Below are positions 12,001-18,111 of a stretch of 64,000 nt of DNA, piece after piece. The stretch comes from CALBPI01 sp963922335 (GTDB lineage: Bacteria; Pseudomonadota; Gammaproteobacteria; Steroidobacterales; Woeseiaceae): the NCBI GenBank assembly GCA_963922335.1, contig CAWUIB010000002.1, forward strand, positions 248,001 through 312,000, given 5' to 3'. Below the pieces are notes generated by a model that saw nothing but the letters and a program-made list of their open reading frames with translations, was not told the origin of the DNA and made no database searches. A program made the position numbers and the translations under genes. Each line of letters begins with the position of its first letter. The first letter of the stretch is position 1.

Positions 12001-13654
12001 AAATCGAGGTCGGTGTCAGACCGAGTGTGTCGTTCGGCGTGCGAACTATGTCGACATTCGCACCACCGAGGTCAGTGCTTGTGCTGATATCAGTCGCATC
12101 GAACACTGGGAGCGGGAAAAAATCATCGAAGACGATGCCGTTGGTATCGCCTGAAGGTATTTCCATCCGCAACCGGAACGTGACGGGGTCACCGGGTTGC
12201 ACCACACCGCCGCCAGGCGATACGAGCGTTTTCTCAATCCCGATACCTTCGATAGTGAACGAGGCAGCAGATCCATCAGTACAGTTGGTCGCGTTGCCCG
12301 CACCATCCAGATCGTAGGTGGCGGTGACTGCGTTATTTAATGTGTCGCGAGCAAGCACGGGCTGGCCGGTCGCATCAAACGTCTGGTCGATATCGGCGGT
12401 GTAGGTGACCACGACGTTGCTGGTAGCCGGTAAGGTTCCCAGCGCGTCACTCACAAAAAAGGTAACCGTAGTCTGCCCTGTGCCCGGTGTGTCTGTCGCG
12501 ATAGTCCTCAATGCACCAGAAAGCGGCACATTCGTCGCACCCAGCGTAGCGACGGCATCATCGTTAAACGTGACGCCATCCGGTAGCACATCGATCGCCT
12601 CAAGCCGTGCAATACCCGGGACGAACTCTGAAATCTGAAAATTGAGGGTGTAACTTCGAGTGCCCCCAGGACGCGATGCCCCACTTGTGCTCTTTTGCAG
12701 CGCGACATGTTTCGCCGTGTTGATGGCCCCCTCGTTGGAGCAGCTGGTCGTATCGAGTGTGTTCGTGATGAATACATCAAACGTCGCACAAATATCCCGC
12801 GCCACACCGGGCGTACCCACGCCAGATACACACGACAAATCGATCGAGCCACCCGGAGCTGCAGTGAGATCCGCGGGTGTTGTGACCGCATTGCAGCTCG
12901 TGCCAGTTCCCGAGAAGTTGATCGGACCCACGAACTGGACGTTGCTTGGCAACACGATCGGATTGATTCCAGCGAAATCGATGGGTGCAACAGTTCGATC
13001 CGCGGCGATATTGGCGCATGCCTCGACTGGGAAAGTCCACGCCGGTCCAGGCGGACGCTCACCTTCTGCGGTCATATCGGTCAGGTCATAGGTGACGATA
13101 CGTGGTGTAAAGTCGCCCTGCGTCGCCGTCCCAGTGATCGGTCCGTTGTCCCCTGTTGGCGTATCACCCAAAGCGAACACGGGAGTGATACCGATAGCGT
13201 CTGGCAGCAGTACATTCTCCACCGCATTGACGTCGACATCGACGCACAACTCCATGGCCAATGCCGGCGACCCCGATGTGACGCTGCCGATCGGATACGC
13301 AACGGTATAGAGGGTTGAACCTTCCGGCCCGGTAACGGGCTCGCCGGTCACGGAGTCGGTTAACTGGTTCCCCGGTGCTGCCGGGAAAACGCCTTCGTTA
13401 TTCACGGACAATCCGGCGCCAACAAAAGACGCGCTGGACAGATCCAGCGATGGGTTCAATACGACTTGGTAGTAAGGGGAGAAGCCCGCCGTCGTCATGT
13501 CGCTGTTCGAAAACTCAGCATCGAAACAGAACTGCTCGCCGACAAAACTCTGTGCAGGGGGACTGGTTGTAAGAACAGGAGTGCCCGCCCAGACACTCGA
13601 TACCCCAAACGCCAACAGGACGCTTGCTAGCATCCGGTAGCCATTCCATCCCAT
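1..13654 (-). CDS. giant DUF11-repeat / OmpA / outer-membrane surface protein (3' end beyond window)
   Basis: One reading frame is open from an ATG at 13654 (upstream AGGGAGCGGA) to the window edge: 4551 complete codons without a stop, with the C-terminus outside. Residues 1-23 are a signal peptide (core MLASVLLAFGV, cleavage after VWA). Residues ~25-1450 are diverse Ig-like/DUF11-type modules with scattered Cys. Residues ~1450-2750 hold near-regular DUF11 repeats with Asp-rich linkers. Next come SdrD/Cna-B-like modules (~2860-3010), one more DUF11 module (~3110-3210), another SdrD-B-like module (~3240-3320) and an OmpA-like domain (~3371-3488; GHTDN, LSESRAD, NRRVEI). A second degenerate OmpA-like domain follows (~3605-3678), then an internal signal-like segment (~3693-3726) and a beta-rich region resembling the barrel part of similar large proteins. 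Inference: a cell-wall-anchored giant surface protein or adhesin. The last residues in view are TYSITER. The domain calls are firm; the function is not known. Confidence 0.85.
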   Translation of the reverse strand, partial: MGWNGYRMLASVLLAFGVSSVWAGTPVLTTSPPAQSFVGEQFCFDAEFSNSDMTTAGFSPYYQVVLNPSLDLSSASFVGAGLSVNNEGVFPAAPGNQLTDSVTGEPVTGPEGSTLYTVAYPIGSVTSGSPALAMELCVDVDVNAVENVLLPDAIGITPVFALGDTPTGDNGPITGTATQGDFTPRIVTYDLTDMTAEGERPPGPAWTFPVEACANIAADRTVAPIDFAGINPIVLPSNVQFVGPINFSGTGTSCNAVTTPADLTAAPGGSIDLSCVSGVGTPGVARDICATFDVFITNTLDTTSCSNEGAINTAKHVALQKSTSGASRPGGTRSYTLNFQISEFVPGIARLEAIDVLPDGVTFNDDAVATLGATNVPLSGALRTIATDTPGTGQTTVTFFVSDALGTLPATSNVVVTYTADIDQTFDATGQPVLARDTLNNAVTATYDLDGAGNATNCTDGSAASFTIEGIGIEKTLVSPGGGVVQPGDPVTFRLRMEIPSGDTNGIVFDDFFPLPVFDATDISTSTDLGGANVDIVRTPNDTLGLTPTSISTAAADNSLRIEWPNVATAAPQVIEVDVTVVVNNAPFADNLVLSNLFQATTDNTPVDNAIDLETTSLTVRSPALTLSKTPTTGAMGYEPGDTVTWDITATNSSTAEAYDIVISDTEPAGVNSCALDSVSGGAGAGGDSPFDVDGFRFTSFDGPDTTALDGGASVVLTVSCIVDVDVAPSQDITNTASITWASAPGAMPFFPQTIDSVVTTAAQPAPQKAAIATSESATPNSTPLPLASGEVVRFRLSVEIPEGAQTNVDLIDLVPGGLRFLDDGSGTIAFVSSAAGGITASGFSQANCTAGTLEISGATASVTPTCGLPVFGTTFNNGNDVVISLGDVNNSETDADAEFVVIELNFVNPGNAANGATGSNRFRIDSDQVTVNSPAAQVRNVEPELEVTKTAAPDTIDAGDTVTYAITVAHSGDSLADAFDLSFTDTLDGTNLENFTFISGPAAPSGGGTCTAPGAVVDSADPFGAGITITFDALPLGEICEVRYSAQARATVVPGTQVANTASVDYDSLLGTGDLTNATNSPAGAGESYSADDTATVDVAATVNSKTIDSTDLAHTSEAGDGASSGTPRVVSIGERIRYRLQVTLPEGNAPDFTITDLLPDGLAYVAGTARLALVAEGAGITPTPAIACSNGGTLNVTGDESSVDGIDPDCEIAASGGPFASGTDPVFALGTLMNDDMDADNEFVLLEFDALVLNELGNQQGTDLDNSFDLSINGSSIGTTTTAFAEVVEPQVTCSINATPNPIDNRTNPTPSVTLSYALTNAGQATAFQAGAPAGGGFAITLPAGFENISALSVTPTGDVFLNGTATPVDASAFAISGAANNILTASNEFQFDPSASLVVEFDVGLQSSVLPGDTLDAVCELGYGGQLSGGAGDGVRDASDLGAGSGNDPITDASALNDYRTEATLSVDTTPESPQIGLAKQVTSGPVNNGDGSYDLQYTLVVENSGDVVLENVQIDEPLATVFAGASFTVNDVTVTSTTTTLTENTGFTGTAPDTGLLDAGASTLPVGESGTVVLDLTITPGANLGDFDNQATASGDSNRSGSTVSDLSTDGATPDGNGNGDPNDDDAPTRVTLAEDAEIGLAKAVSAGPTNNGDGTYTVSYQFVVENSGDVALTDVQVEESLATVFSGTTFTIDALTSAEFVVASGVFDGDSNPGLLAPGNALDTGDSGTIDLTITITPGANLGQFDNTATVSGTSPSGATPTDISTDGMVPDANGNGDPGDDSGITPVVLAENAELGLAKVVAGAPVNNGDGTYSLSYQLLVENTGDVTLAGLQIIDDLSSVFADATSFVVDDVQSADLAVNFPGFTGTPPNAGLLAGTDTLAPGVTGTIVLDVTVEPGTDLGPYENTATASGDSPGGNTVSDISDNASVTDENGVNGPGDDNDPTPISFVEGPRIGVAKAVVGTPVNNGDGTYSVSYAIVVENAGDVLLSDVSVTESLATTFADASAFVIDGLASAEFTVNAGGFDGDTDTELLAPGNTLAVGASGSLTLDLTITPGADLGPYDNTVVASGTSPSNAVFTDDSVDGSEPDADNDSDPNNDQGPTSVTFPEDAEIGVAKAVVNGPVNNGDGSYTLTYEIVVVNSGDVDLTDVQIDEPLDATFAGAAFTVDALTSADFTVAAGFDGAASPGLLAPAATLTAGTSGTVTLTVTVTPGANLGPYNNLATASGVAPSGATPVDVSTDGPVPDANGDGDPTNDTTPTSTTFDENAEIGLAKSIAAGPTNNGDGSYTLTYQLNVENSGEVALDNVQVTEPLSTTFAGAGFTIDSLTSPTFALAGGFDGDASPGLLAPGNTLLPGASGTVELTVTVTPGGNLGPYNNSAEAAGETPSGATSSDLSNNGSNPDADGDGDPTNDDAPTPVTFAEDAELGVAKALVDGPTNNGDGTYTLGYRIVVENSGDVTLTDVQVDESLATTFAGATFVVDALTSTDFTVAAGVFDGAANSGLLAAGNTLAAGASGAIDLTVTVTPGSNLGPYNNQVVASGNSPSGAIPTDTSIDGAVPDADGDGDPTNDDSPTTSSFSEMPVLGITKTATDALPNFDNTFTTSVSVRVVNSGDVVVNNIVVIEPLADNFAPGTIEQIENLAIVGDLATPRATFDGVSDTNLLADGQSLPAGGEATITFDVTVNLQAPGVCVAGPLSNSVQAQGVSPAGTALVDDSVAGADPDPDNDGDPGNNAEPTTITVQTGTDTIVSAAAEILPGESLPLSVTDPDDNRDDAVVETVQVMVTNTVTGEQELVTLTETGPATGVFTADLVTVEAEGAGADNDGVLNTAFEDTYRIEFTDTLSQSGCVAVVGVNGQVAGLATLVGNVWLDANADDVFDAAELPLEGWIIEVRDAGGNLVATVAVTSDGSYTVPDLVPGDGYSVSLLHPDTNTTFGTLTDISLPPNTTVLDQNLPVDPGGVFYDAVTRAPVPGVLVRLVNAAGDPLPETCLLPGQQNQQTANDGLYRFDVLLGADAACASGDTFVVEFDVPEDYQQGLSDLIPPQDGPIDPTGLGDPVRVGDTGNAPSRGQSTQYFTSLTLEDNDPDVIFNHIPLDPLGVETSSVRLTKRVAQPTTTVGSLIAYTVTVENLSPVALPGIEVVDSLPPGFSFVEDSATLDGSRDGFTATGPRPVVFEGIELAPGQLRTIRYLLRVGAGVTAGDYVNTAEPTLNGGPIGNEDTAMVQVIADPDFEETTIIGKVWHDRDGDGWQDSADATGLVLRGGPFGNGRDMGSIAGRLSEGDNLDRHRIVVNVPYSTAPLTLTSAEGFEITTYADGSVTTSHTGKVARGLNAQSLRVSRERVFNAPQAVTRVATRAETVIEDSVVDPVRFASGKAEIPASYIEQLRAVLDSLKDQRNVRLTFVGHTDNQRLSARTAAIYTDNQGLSESRADTVARFIQEALDLPDTAIETAGRGDTQPVATNATPAGMALNRRVEIGVIYERDERVDYEVTEMGEPEPTDQMRVTIVNDGLQEPGIAGVRLATVEGLVIETDAQGRYHIAAVDGGFMERGRNFIVKVDPATLPRDSQFTTENPRVKRITQGLLNQFDFGVRMPQLRATQSDLTTFEFSPMFFEPGGTAVRDDYRFLIADLISRLNESGGGRVVVLSDFDQAGRKLASQRGRALMEMLRENLPETVWRNTEVFVMATNNQTSGTRKTQGWGSRVGGALLSLFVSTAYADDCTLQGCTENGQMIARTESLQWHDPASEAAPPHPTDGRFRIGLPGGGVIWATEDAGAMQARLSIAGPRYVASAESPGSVAFVGYSNYAAFVDDFELRIYRDTDADRVAPIAVLSPESSPEAFTAFVNFTWTPPSGLLIPGTQFAYELVATSGEQRDRTQEGLVRVVTIDEYVDLEAEQSERYLKQLESTQSPAVRISEALNVPDHEANRLLNATYGRSALARQNIVLHGARVRLQGHDFPENHAVLVNGQWLPIDTEGKFAAEYLLPIGDSWARLAVEMAGGDVWLKDIPVTVTGEHTFLVALADFTAASNDLSGSLEPLSANDRYAEDTLIEGRLAYYLKAKIKGKYLLTSQLDSREEQLDDILGNLDQRDPRALFRRIDPDRYYPVYGDDSTTINDTNSQGRLYLRLEWDKSEVIWGNFQTEVDDSEFIQYRRTLYGAQLDWRSVATTEHDETRTRVSVFGSEAQTVLGHSEFLGTGGSLYYLRHLDVVPGSDQVRIEFRDADTNRVVNVVDLVRGRDYEIDELQGRLILSEPLLQIAQQSAPSIVRDGPLDGNLAILVADYEYLPVGFDADEIAAGVRGKHWFGDHVSVGGSYISEGRGDEDYSLAGVDVAVTDGEGSYLKVEAASSEATQTERFFSTDGGLSFGTLNANAVQNRAGDAIGIEGRINLQNRGLTDTPSTIAAWWRRTDDQFSIARRDDGVDIYEQGVEWLYDWSDRGRLALRASSVERESQSEQTDITLQVSRGIGERGTLSGEIRQLSQESLAPGGISVDATLAAARYAHRIGSRAEVYTIGQFTVDNDGGDYDNNDLLSAGMTYSITER
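2477..2590 (-). other. in-frame internal start with signal-peptide-like segment in the giant gene
   Basis: At Met-3693 (ATG at 2578-2576) a GAGG lies eight bases upstream. The next 34 residues read like an export signal: basic RKTQGWGSRVGG, hydrophobic ALLSLFV, then STAYA followed by DD. It sits between the degenerate OmpA-like domain and the beta-rich C-terminal region. It could be the relic of a fused gene, or an internal start that makes a separate exported C-terminal protein. I cannot tell which from sequence alone. Confidence 0.45.
5820..9300 (-). repeat. tandem array of ~157-164-codon DUF11 modules inside the giant gene
   Basis: A recurring stretch encoding NNGDGTY or NGDGSY begins near 6306, 6777, 7248, 7725, 8205, 8679 and 9171. 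The spacings are 471, 471, 477, 480, 474 and 492 bases, all multiples of three. Each copy also has a conserved GPYNN- or GDFDN-type segment and an Asp/Asn-rich linker such as DADGDGDPTNDD. An eighth, more diverged copy follows on the C-terminal side (about 5400-5820). The copies differ at many bases, so this is an old protein repeat and not a recent DNA duplication. Confidence 0.85.
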
Positions 13655-13928
13655 CGTTATCCGCTCCCTAGTCCGCCAAACCGGCTCGTTTTTGAAGCCG
13701 GATTCGACGGCCTCGGCGCAATCTACACACCGAAGAAGGCACGCGCCTCACAGGACAGTGAGCGGCTAAGCCTCTGAAAGTAGTGCTATAACGCTATTAC
13801 GAACCAGATTCGGTTTGGTATCTGTGACCCCTGTCTCAATAAAGCGACAGTATCAGGTCTGGCCGAGCGTATTGTTCGGCCGCACCGAGGTATAAGGGTT
13901 TTTGCGAAAGGTGCGCCGTTCTAACAGA
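13655..13928 (-). other. hairpin-rich leader between the M28 peptidase gene and the giant gene
   Basis: No gene is visible here. Short inverted repeats follow one another: GGCCGA/TCGGCC (13861-13881), CTGTC/GACAG (13831-13850), CAGAT/ATCTG (13805-13824), CTCAC/GTGAG (13747-13762) and CCGGCT/AGCCGG (13681-13701), the last only 27 bases upstream of the ATG. None ends in a good T-run, so a strong terminator for the M28 gene is not evident. TTATAG or TAATAG near 13790 could be a -10 box, but no convincing -35 accompanies it. Confidence 0.35.
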
Positions 13929-15320
13929 CTATTTCGCCTCGCGACGAAAGTCCCAGTCCATTTCGGCAGCCAGGTAAACAAACGCGGCATACGTCGCGAC
14001 GTTCTGCCGGAATGACTCCGGATCAATCTTGTCGATCGTATCGTCGGGCGTGTGGTGCAAGTCGAAATAGTCCCAGCCGTCCTGTCGGGGCGTAACGACT
14101 GGCACGCCATAACGCGGCAACATCGATACATCAGGGCCACCAAAAGCCTGGTTGCCACCCGGCGTGATACCCAATGGTTCCAGCGTCTGTTGCATCGCAC
14201 GCGCGTACGGGAGTGCGCCATCACCGAAGCGCGTTTCAAAGCGCCAGACTTTGCCAGCCCCGAAATCACTCTCCGCCGCGAGGATGTGGTAATCCAATTC
14301 GTCGGCATGCGTCTGCGAATAGGAAATCCCGCCAAGCAAGCCGACTTCTTCGGAGCCATACAAAACCACACGAACCGTGCGCTTCGGTGCTTGTCCTAAT
14401 GACTTGATCACACTGGCAGCGCCCACGACGATGCCGCATCCGGCGCCGTCATCCACCGCGCCTGTGCCGAGATCCCAGCTGTCGAGGTGGCACCCGATCA
14501 GCACAATCTCCTCCGGAACTTCACGACCCTTGATCTCCGCGATAACGTTGCCGGACGTGGCGTTGCGTTTGGTCTCAACCTGAATGTTGACGCGGACGCG
14601 CACCGGGCCCTTCTCAAGGAGCCGAGTGAGCTGCTCGGCGTCAGGCGGTGACAGTGCCGCTGCGGGCCCATCGCCGACGGCTTGACCGCGTGCCATCATC
14701 CCGGTGTGTGCGAACCGGCGCGACTGTGTGCCGACCGATCGGATCAAGCAGGCAGCCCCGCCCTTCTCACTCGTCACCTTCGCACAGTTACGTCGCTTGC
14801 GAACCGCCATGCCATATCCCGTACCGTCCTGCGTGCGCGTCATTTTTTCGTCAATAAATACGATTTTCCCAGCAACAGTATCCGAGTCGGCATCACGGAG
14901 TTCCGCCATGCTCTCGAAACGGATTACGTCCGCTTCAACGCCACCCTCCGGCGTTGAGGTCGAACCACCGAGTGCTGTCACAACCAGCGCTTGCGGTGCC
15001 GGCGAGACAATGCTCGCGCGATCGATCAGCCGAGACCAATATGGAATATCAAAATTCTCGACCCGAATGTCCTCAAAACCGAGGGCCTCCAATTTCTTGA
15101 CGGACCAATCTCGGGCTCGCTGCTCCGCTTCTGAACCGGCAAGACGCGGACCAACCTCCGTGGTCAGATCGCGCACGAATCCGTAACCGATCTCGTCTGA
15201 CAAACCTCGCTCAATCAGCGTGTCGACTGTGGTTTTGACCGAATCGGGGATTTCGGCAGCTTCCTGCGCGTAGGAGGCCGTGGCTAACAGGCACAGGCCA
15301 GCAGCAAATATCCGAAGCAT
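13929..15320 (-). CDS. exported M28-family zinc aminopeptidase/carboxypeptidase
   Basis: 463 residues starting at ATG 15320 after AGAAGGATCC. A signal peptide (MLRIFAAGLCLLATASYA) predicts export to the periplasm or beyond. The catalytic domain carries the M28 zinc-site pattern: GCHLDSWD near residue 278, GAVDDGAGCG, GSEEVGLLGG near 320, ESDFGAG, and a late LHHTPDDT near 420. Between signal and catalytic region lies a PA-like insert, typical of carboxypeptidase Q-type M28 enzymes. The family hydrolyses N-terminal residues or dipeptides with two zinc ions, and all expected ligands appear present. The gene is monocistronic or leads toward the giant surface-protein gene 274 bases downstream on the same strand. 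Substrate specificity cannot be read from the sequence. Confidence 0.9.
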   Translation of the reverse strand: MLRIFAAGLCLLATASYAQEAAEIPDSVKTTVDTLIERGLSDEIGYGFVRDLTTEVGPRLAGSEAEQRARDWSVKKLEALGFEDIRVENFDIPYWSRLIDRASIVSPAPQALVVTALGGSTSTPEGGVEADVIRFESMAELRDADSDTVAGKIVFIDEKMTRTQDGTGYGMAVRKRRNCAKVTSEKGGAACLIRSVGTQSRRFAHTGMMARGQAVGDGPAAALSPPDAEQLTRLLEKGPVRVRVNIQVETKRNATSGNVIAEIKGREVPEEIVLIGCHLDSWDLGTGAVDDGAGCGIVVGAASVIKSLGQAPKRTVRVVLYGSEEVGLLGGISYSQTHADELDYHILAAESDFGAGKVWRFETRFGDGALPYARAMQQTLEPLGITPGGNQAFGGPDVSMLPRYGVPVVTPRQDGWDYFDLHHTPDDTIDKIDPESFRQNVATYAAFVYLAAEMDWDFRREAK

Positions 15321-15513
15321 GGGGGGATCCTTCTCGCAAACTCGCGCCCGAGTCTAGCAGAACCGATCGACCGCAAGCTGTTGTTTTTACAATCAACTGT
15401 GGTTTAGTGTCAGGTGACTGTCGTGTCCGAGTCGGGCCACTGTCAGGCTAATGACGTGGGCGAATCCCGGGCTCAGTGAAAGGATTGCGCCACCGCAAAC
15501 ACGGAACCAAACC

Positions 15514-16008
15514 ATGATCGTCAGAAAGCTCAGACTGCAAAGAGGATGGTCTCAAGACCATCTCGCTGAATTGACCGGACTCAGTGTGCGCACTATCCAG
15601 CGCGTTGAACGTGGTCAAAAACCGAGTCTGGAGACATCCAAATCCCTGGCTGCCGTGTTTGAGGTGGACCTTTCTACTTTTTCCACTGAGGACACAGACA
15701 TGAACGAAAGAGAAACCACAGTTGCTGAGCTCGCAGCTGACGAAGAAGCGGCGCTGAACTACGCCAAGGGCATCAAGGAATTCTGGACCGGCGTATTGGT
15801 GTACGTCTTGCTCCTGGTCGCTTTTCTGGGCGTCTTTCTGATCAGAGGCAGCGAAAACCCCGACGCCTTGCGAGTACTATTTCTCGTATTCGGCGGTATC
15901 GGCATCGGTATTGTTCTGCAGGGCGTGCTCGCCTATGAATTGATCAGAATGCCCTGGCAGGACTTCGAAAAACGCGTCGCAGAAAAGCGGCTGGGACGAA
16001 AACTCTAG
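15514..16008 (+). CDS. XRE-family HTH regulator fused to a 2TM domain
   Basis: 164 residues. I choose ATG 15514 (MIVRKLRLQRGWSQDHLAEL) because the HTH fold begins at once, as in this family; an in-frame ATG at 15451 would add 21 residues without homology signal. Residues ~1-55 form a classic XRE/Cro helix-turn-helix (LSVRTIQRVERG). A linker follows, and residues ~95-150 hold two hydrophobic helices (TGVLVYVLLLVAFLGVFLI and LFLVFGGIGIGIVLQGVLAY) as in the 2TM domain family. It would be a membrane-tethered DNA-binding protein. The target is unknown; the divergently transcribed M28 peptidase across a 193-base gap is the nearest candidate. Confidence 0.8.
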   Translation: MIVRKLRLQRGWSQDHLAELTGLSVRTIQRVERGQKPSLETSKSLAAVFEVDLSTFSTEDTDMNERETTVAELAADEEAALNYAKGIKEFWTGVLVYVLLLVAFLGVFLIRGSENPDALRVLFLVFGGIGIGIVLQGVLAYELIRMPWQDFEKRVAEKRLGRKL

Positions 16009-16025
16009 CAGCGACGATAGCGCGG

Positions 16026-16781
16026 TCACTCGTCGGTTGAGTTGCTGATGCCCAGCAGCTCTTCCGTTCGAGTGCGAACATCGCGGATAGCGATCTGCCA
16101 AGGATCAAAGGCATCCCGAAAAAACGCATCGTTCAAATCGATGTTGCTACCCGCCATGTTCAAGAAAAGCTGCGAAGCACGCATACCAGCTGTGTCGCAA
16201 ATCCCTTTGCTCCGAACCTCCGACCGGACGCCGGAGGTATCAACGATTGTTTCGAGACGAATCAACTCAGGAAACTCAATCGCTATATCGAAGGCCAATC
16301 CACTGAGCGTTCCGACGGTTCGATTGGACTGAGCAATCGCCTGTTGGAGTCGCAGTAGCGCACCCCGGAGTTGATCGTCGCGAATGATGTCGATACGACC
16401 CGAGGATGCCAGCTCGTCAAATGAGCCGATAGCGATAAAGGGCACGTTCACATATTGCGCTGTGTAGACAGCTTGGCATTCCTCTTCGGTGAGTTCAGGC
16501 CGCTCGGTTCGGCTGAAAAGCACATCAAGAGCGGAGTTCATATGCGCTCGTCGGGCAACCCGAAAGTCGCCAATCTGGCTACTCAGCGATTCGGCAGAGA
16601 GGATATCGACGTGCAACTGAGCTAGAAACGCCCGCTCGTCCGCCCTATCTTGACGAGCCTCGTTCCAATTAGCTGCCTCAATCCCAAAAAAGACCCCGAC
16701 CACGAGAATCGTGAGCTCAATAAAAACCGTAGACCAGTCTCTGTCGCCGATACTCTTGCGAAGGCGTTTGAATCTTCCCAT
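16026..16781 (-). CDS. DUF6090-family membrane-anchored protein
   Basis: 251 residues. An N-terminal cytoplasmic stub is followed by one membrane helix (about residues 18-38; TILVVGVFFGIEAANWNEAR), the hallmark of DUF6090 proteins, and then a helical soluble domain. The family is frequent in marine Gammaproteobacteria and has no assigned function. It converges on the XRE/2TM gene with 17 bases between stops and lies downstream of the GNAT gene on the same strand (25 bases), so the two may be co-transcribed. Confidence 0.7.
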   Translation of the reverse strand: MGRFKRLRKSIGDRDWSTVFIELTILVVGVFFGIEAANWNEARQDRADERAFLAQLHVDILSAESLSSQIGDFRVARRAHMNSALDVLFSRTERPELTEEECQAVYTAQYVNVPFIAIGSFDELASSGRIDIIRDDQLRGALLRLQQAIAQSNRTVGTLSGLAFDIAIEFPELIRLETIVDTSGVRSEVRSKGICDTAGMRASQLFLNMAGSNIDLNDAFFRDAFDPWQIAIRDVRTRTEELLGISNSTDE

Positions 16782-16806
16782 CCGCGAATGTTAGCGCAGA
16801 CTGTGT

Positions 16807-17307
16807 CTAGCGTAACGCCAGAGAATACACCTTGAGTGATTCACCGTGATCGCTGAACTCACGCTCGAAACTAAACCCAAGGCGCTCGAGCAGTGAAATC
16901 GAACGTTGGTTGTCTGGCCTTGTAATTGCGCACACAGACTCGAGCTCGAGCTGCTCGCGCGCGGCCTTGAGCACTATGCTCGACGCCTCGTACGCAATGC
17001 CTCTACCCGAGAACTCCGGAAGTAGGGCGAACCCCAAATCTGGCTGTGGAAGCGTATCGCGCTTCAGCAACCCGCAGAGACCGGCGGGTTGTCGGTCGTA
17101 CTCGACAAGATAAAGCCCGAAGCCATGTTGCTCGTACATCGAAATCGGGCCCTCTCTCAGGTAAGTTTCCGCATCGGTATTGGTTCGGACCTTTCGATCG
17201 CCAATGTACTGCAACCAGGACGGTTCATTGAGCAGACGCACGATAAACGGCGCATCAACAAGCGTGAGCTTGCGTAACGTCACCGCACCATCGGTTTCTT
17301 GCACCAT
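16807..17307 (-). CDS. GNAT-family N-acetyltransferase (RimJ/RimL type)
   Basis: 166 residues. The start is ATG 17307, five bases after AAGGA; an upstream in-frame TTG at 17328 lacks such a site. The protein opens with VTLRKLTLVDAPFIVRLLNE and has the acetyl-CoA-binding region around LGFALLPEFSGRGIAYEA, followed by TRPDNQRSISLLERLGF, which is the RimJ/RimL-like pattern. The family moves an acetyl group from acetyl-CoA to an amine, often a protein N-terminus or a small molecule. The substrate cannot be predicted. It precedes the DUF6090 gene on the same strand. Confidence 0.88.
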   Translation of the reverse strand: MVQETDGAVTLRKLTLVDAPFIVRLLNEPSWLQYIGDRKVRTNTDAETYLREGPISMYEQHGFGLYLVEYDRQPAGLCGLLKRDTLPQPDLGFALLPEFSGRGIAYEASSIVLKAAREQLELESVCAITRPDNQRSISLLERLGFSFEREFSDHGESLKVYSLALR

Positions 17308-17460
17308 GCCGATCCTTCCCTGTTGCAAACCCCAAGGTTAACGAAATGACAGCATACTGTGTCAGTATCGACGAGCCGCCCGCCGAAACTCGAGCAAGCG
17401 CGACATAAAGCGCGCAGCTAGCTTGAACTTCAGATTCCACCTCCGGTCAACAGGATTCAC

Positions 17461-18111
17461 ATGAGCGAATTTCGATTAGATCAGTTTGTCGAGCAGGCAC
17501 TCGCGGCAGGTGCCAGTCGCGAGGAAACGGTGGCGGCGCTTGAAGAGGCAGGTTGGTCTGGCGAGCAGATCAAGGCTGCGATGGCGGCATGGTCTGAAGT
17601 GAGCTTTTCTATCCCCGTCCCCAAACCGCGAGCGCATCTGTCGGCGAAAGATGCTTTCATCTACCTGATCCTTTTCGGAACGCTCTATGTCGTTGCGTTT
17701 GAACTGGGTGTACTGCTCTTTCAGTTCATTGAGATTGCGCTGCCAGACCCAGTGCTCGAGAGCAACAGCTACTATGCAAACCATCGCGAGTCGGCCATTC
17801 AATGGGCAATCGCCTCACTCGTCATCTGTTTCCCGGTCTTTGTGATTTCAGAGATTACGGTACAACGCGCCATTACCAAAGAACCGTTACGCAGAAACTC
17901 ACTGGTCAGAAAGTGGCTAACCTATCTCACGATGGCAATCGCTGTCGCTATCCTGATCGGCGATTTGATCTACTTGCTGGATCGCCTGCTGGGCGGTGAG
18001 CTTCAGCTCCGCTTTGTGCTGAAGTCTATCGTCGTGGGCGGCATTGCCGCTTTGGTGCTCGCCTACTACCTGAATTCAATGCAGCAGGATGACCACGCGC
18101 TGAATCGATGA
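17461..18111 (+). CDS. DUF5671-type multi-pass membrane protein with N-terminal UBA-like segment
   Basis: 216 residues. Residues ~1-45 form a small helical bundle (VEQALAAGASREETVAALEE, then GWSGEQIKAAMAAW) resembling UBA/SHOCT-like putative protein-binding motifs. From residue ~60 there are about four membrane helices: IYLILFGTLYVVAFELGVLL, WAIASLVICFPVFVISEI, LTYLTMAIAVAILIGDLIYL and SIVVGGIAALVLAYYL, the DUF5671 pattern. The function is unknown. The stop overlaps the ATG of the next gene (ATGA, 18108-18111), so the two are translationally coupled. Confidence 0.72.
   Translation: MSEFRLDQFVEQALAAGASREETVAALEEAGWSGEQIKAAMAAWSEVSFSIPVPKPRAHLSAKDAFIYLILFGTLYVVAFELGVLLFQFIEIALPDPVLESNSYYANHRESAIQWAIASLVICFPVFVISEITVQRAITKEPLRRNSLVRKWLTYLTMAIAVAILIGDLIYLLDRLLGGELQLRFVLKSIVVGGIAALVLAYYLNSMQQDDHALNR

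Noticed and set aside
11535..12317. A 260-codon plus-strand frame, and similar long plus-strand frames at 5601-6290, 8202-8660 and 8676-9167
   Set aside because: They lie opposite the giant gene, mirror its repeats and consist mostly of Ser/Ala/Pro/Val without any recognisable domain. They are by-products of its codon use and repeat structure.
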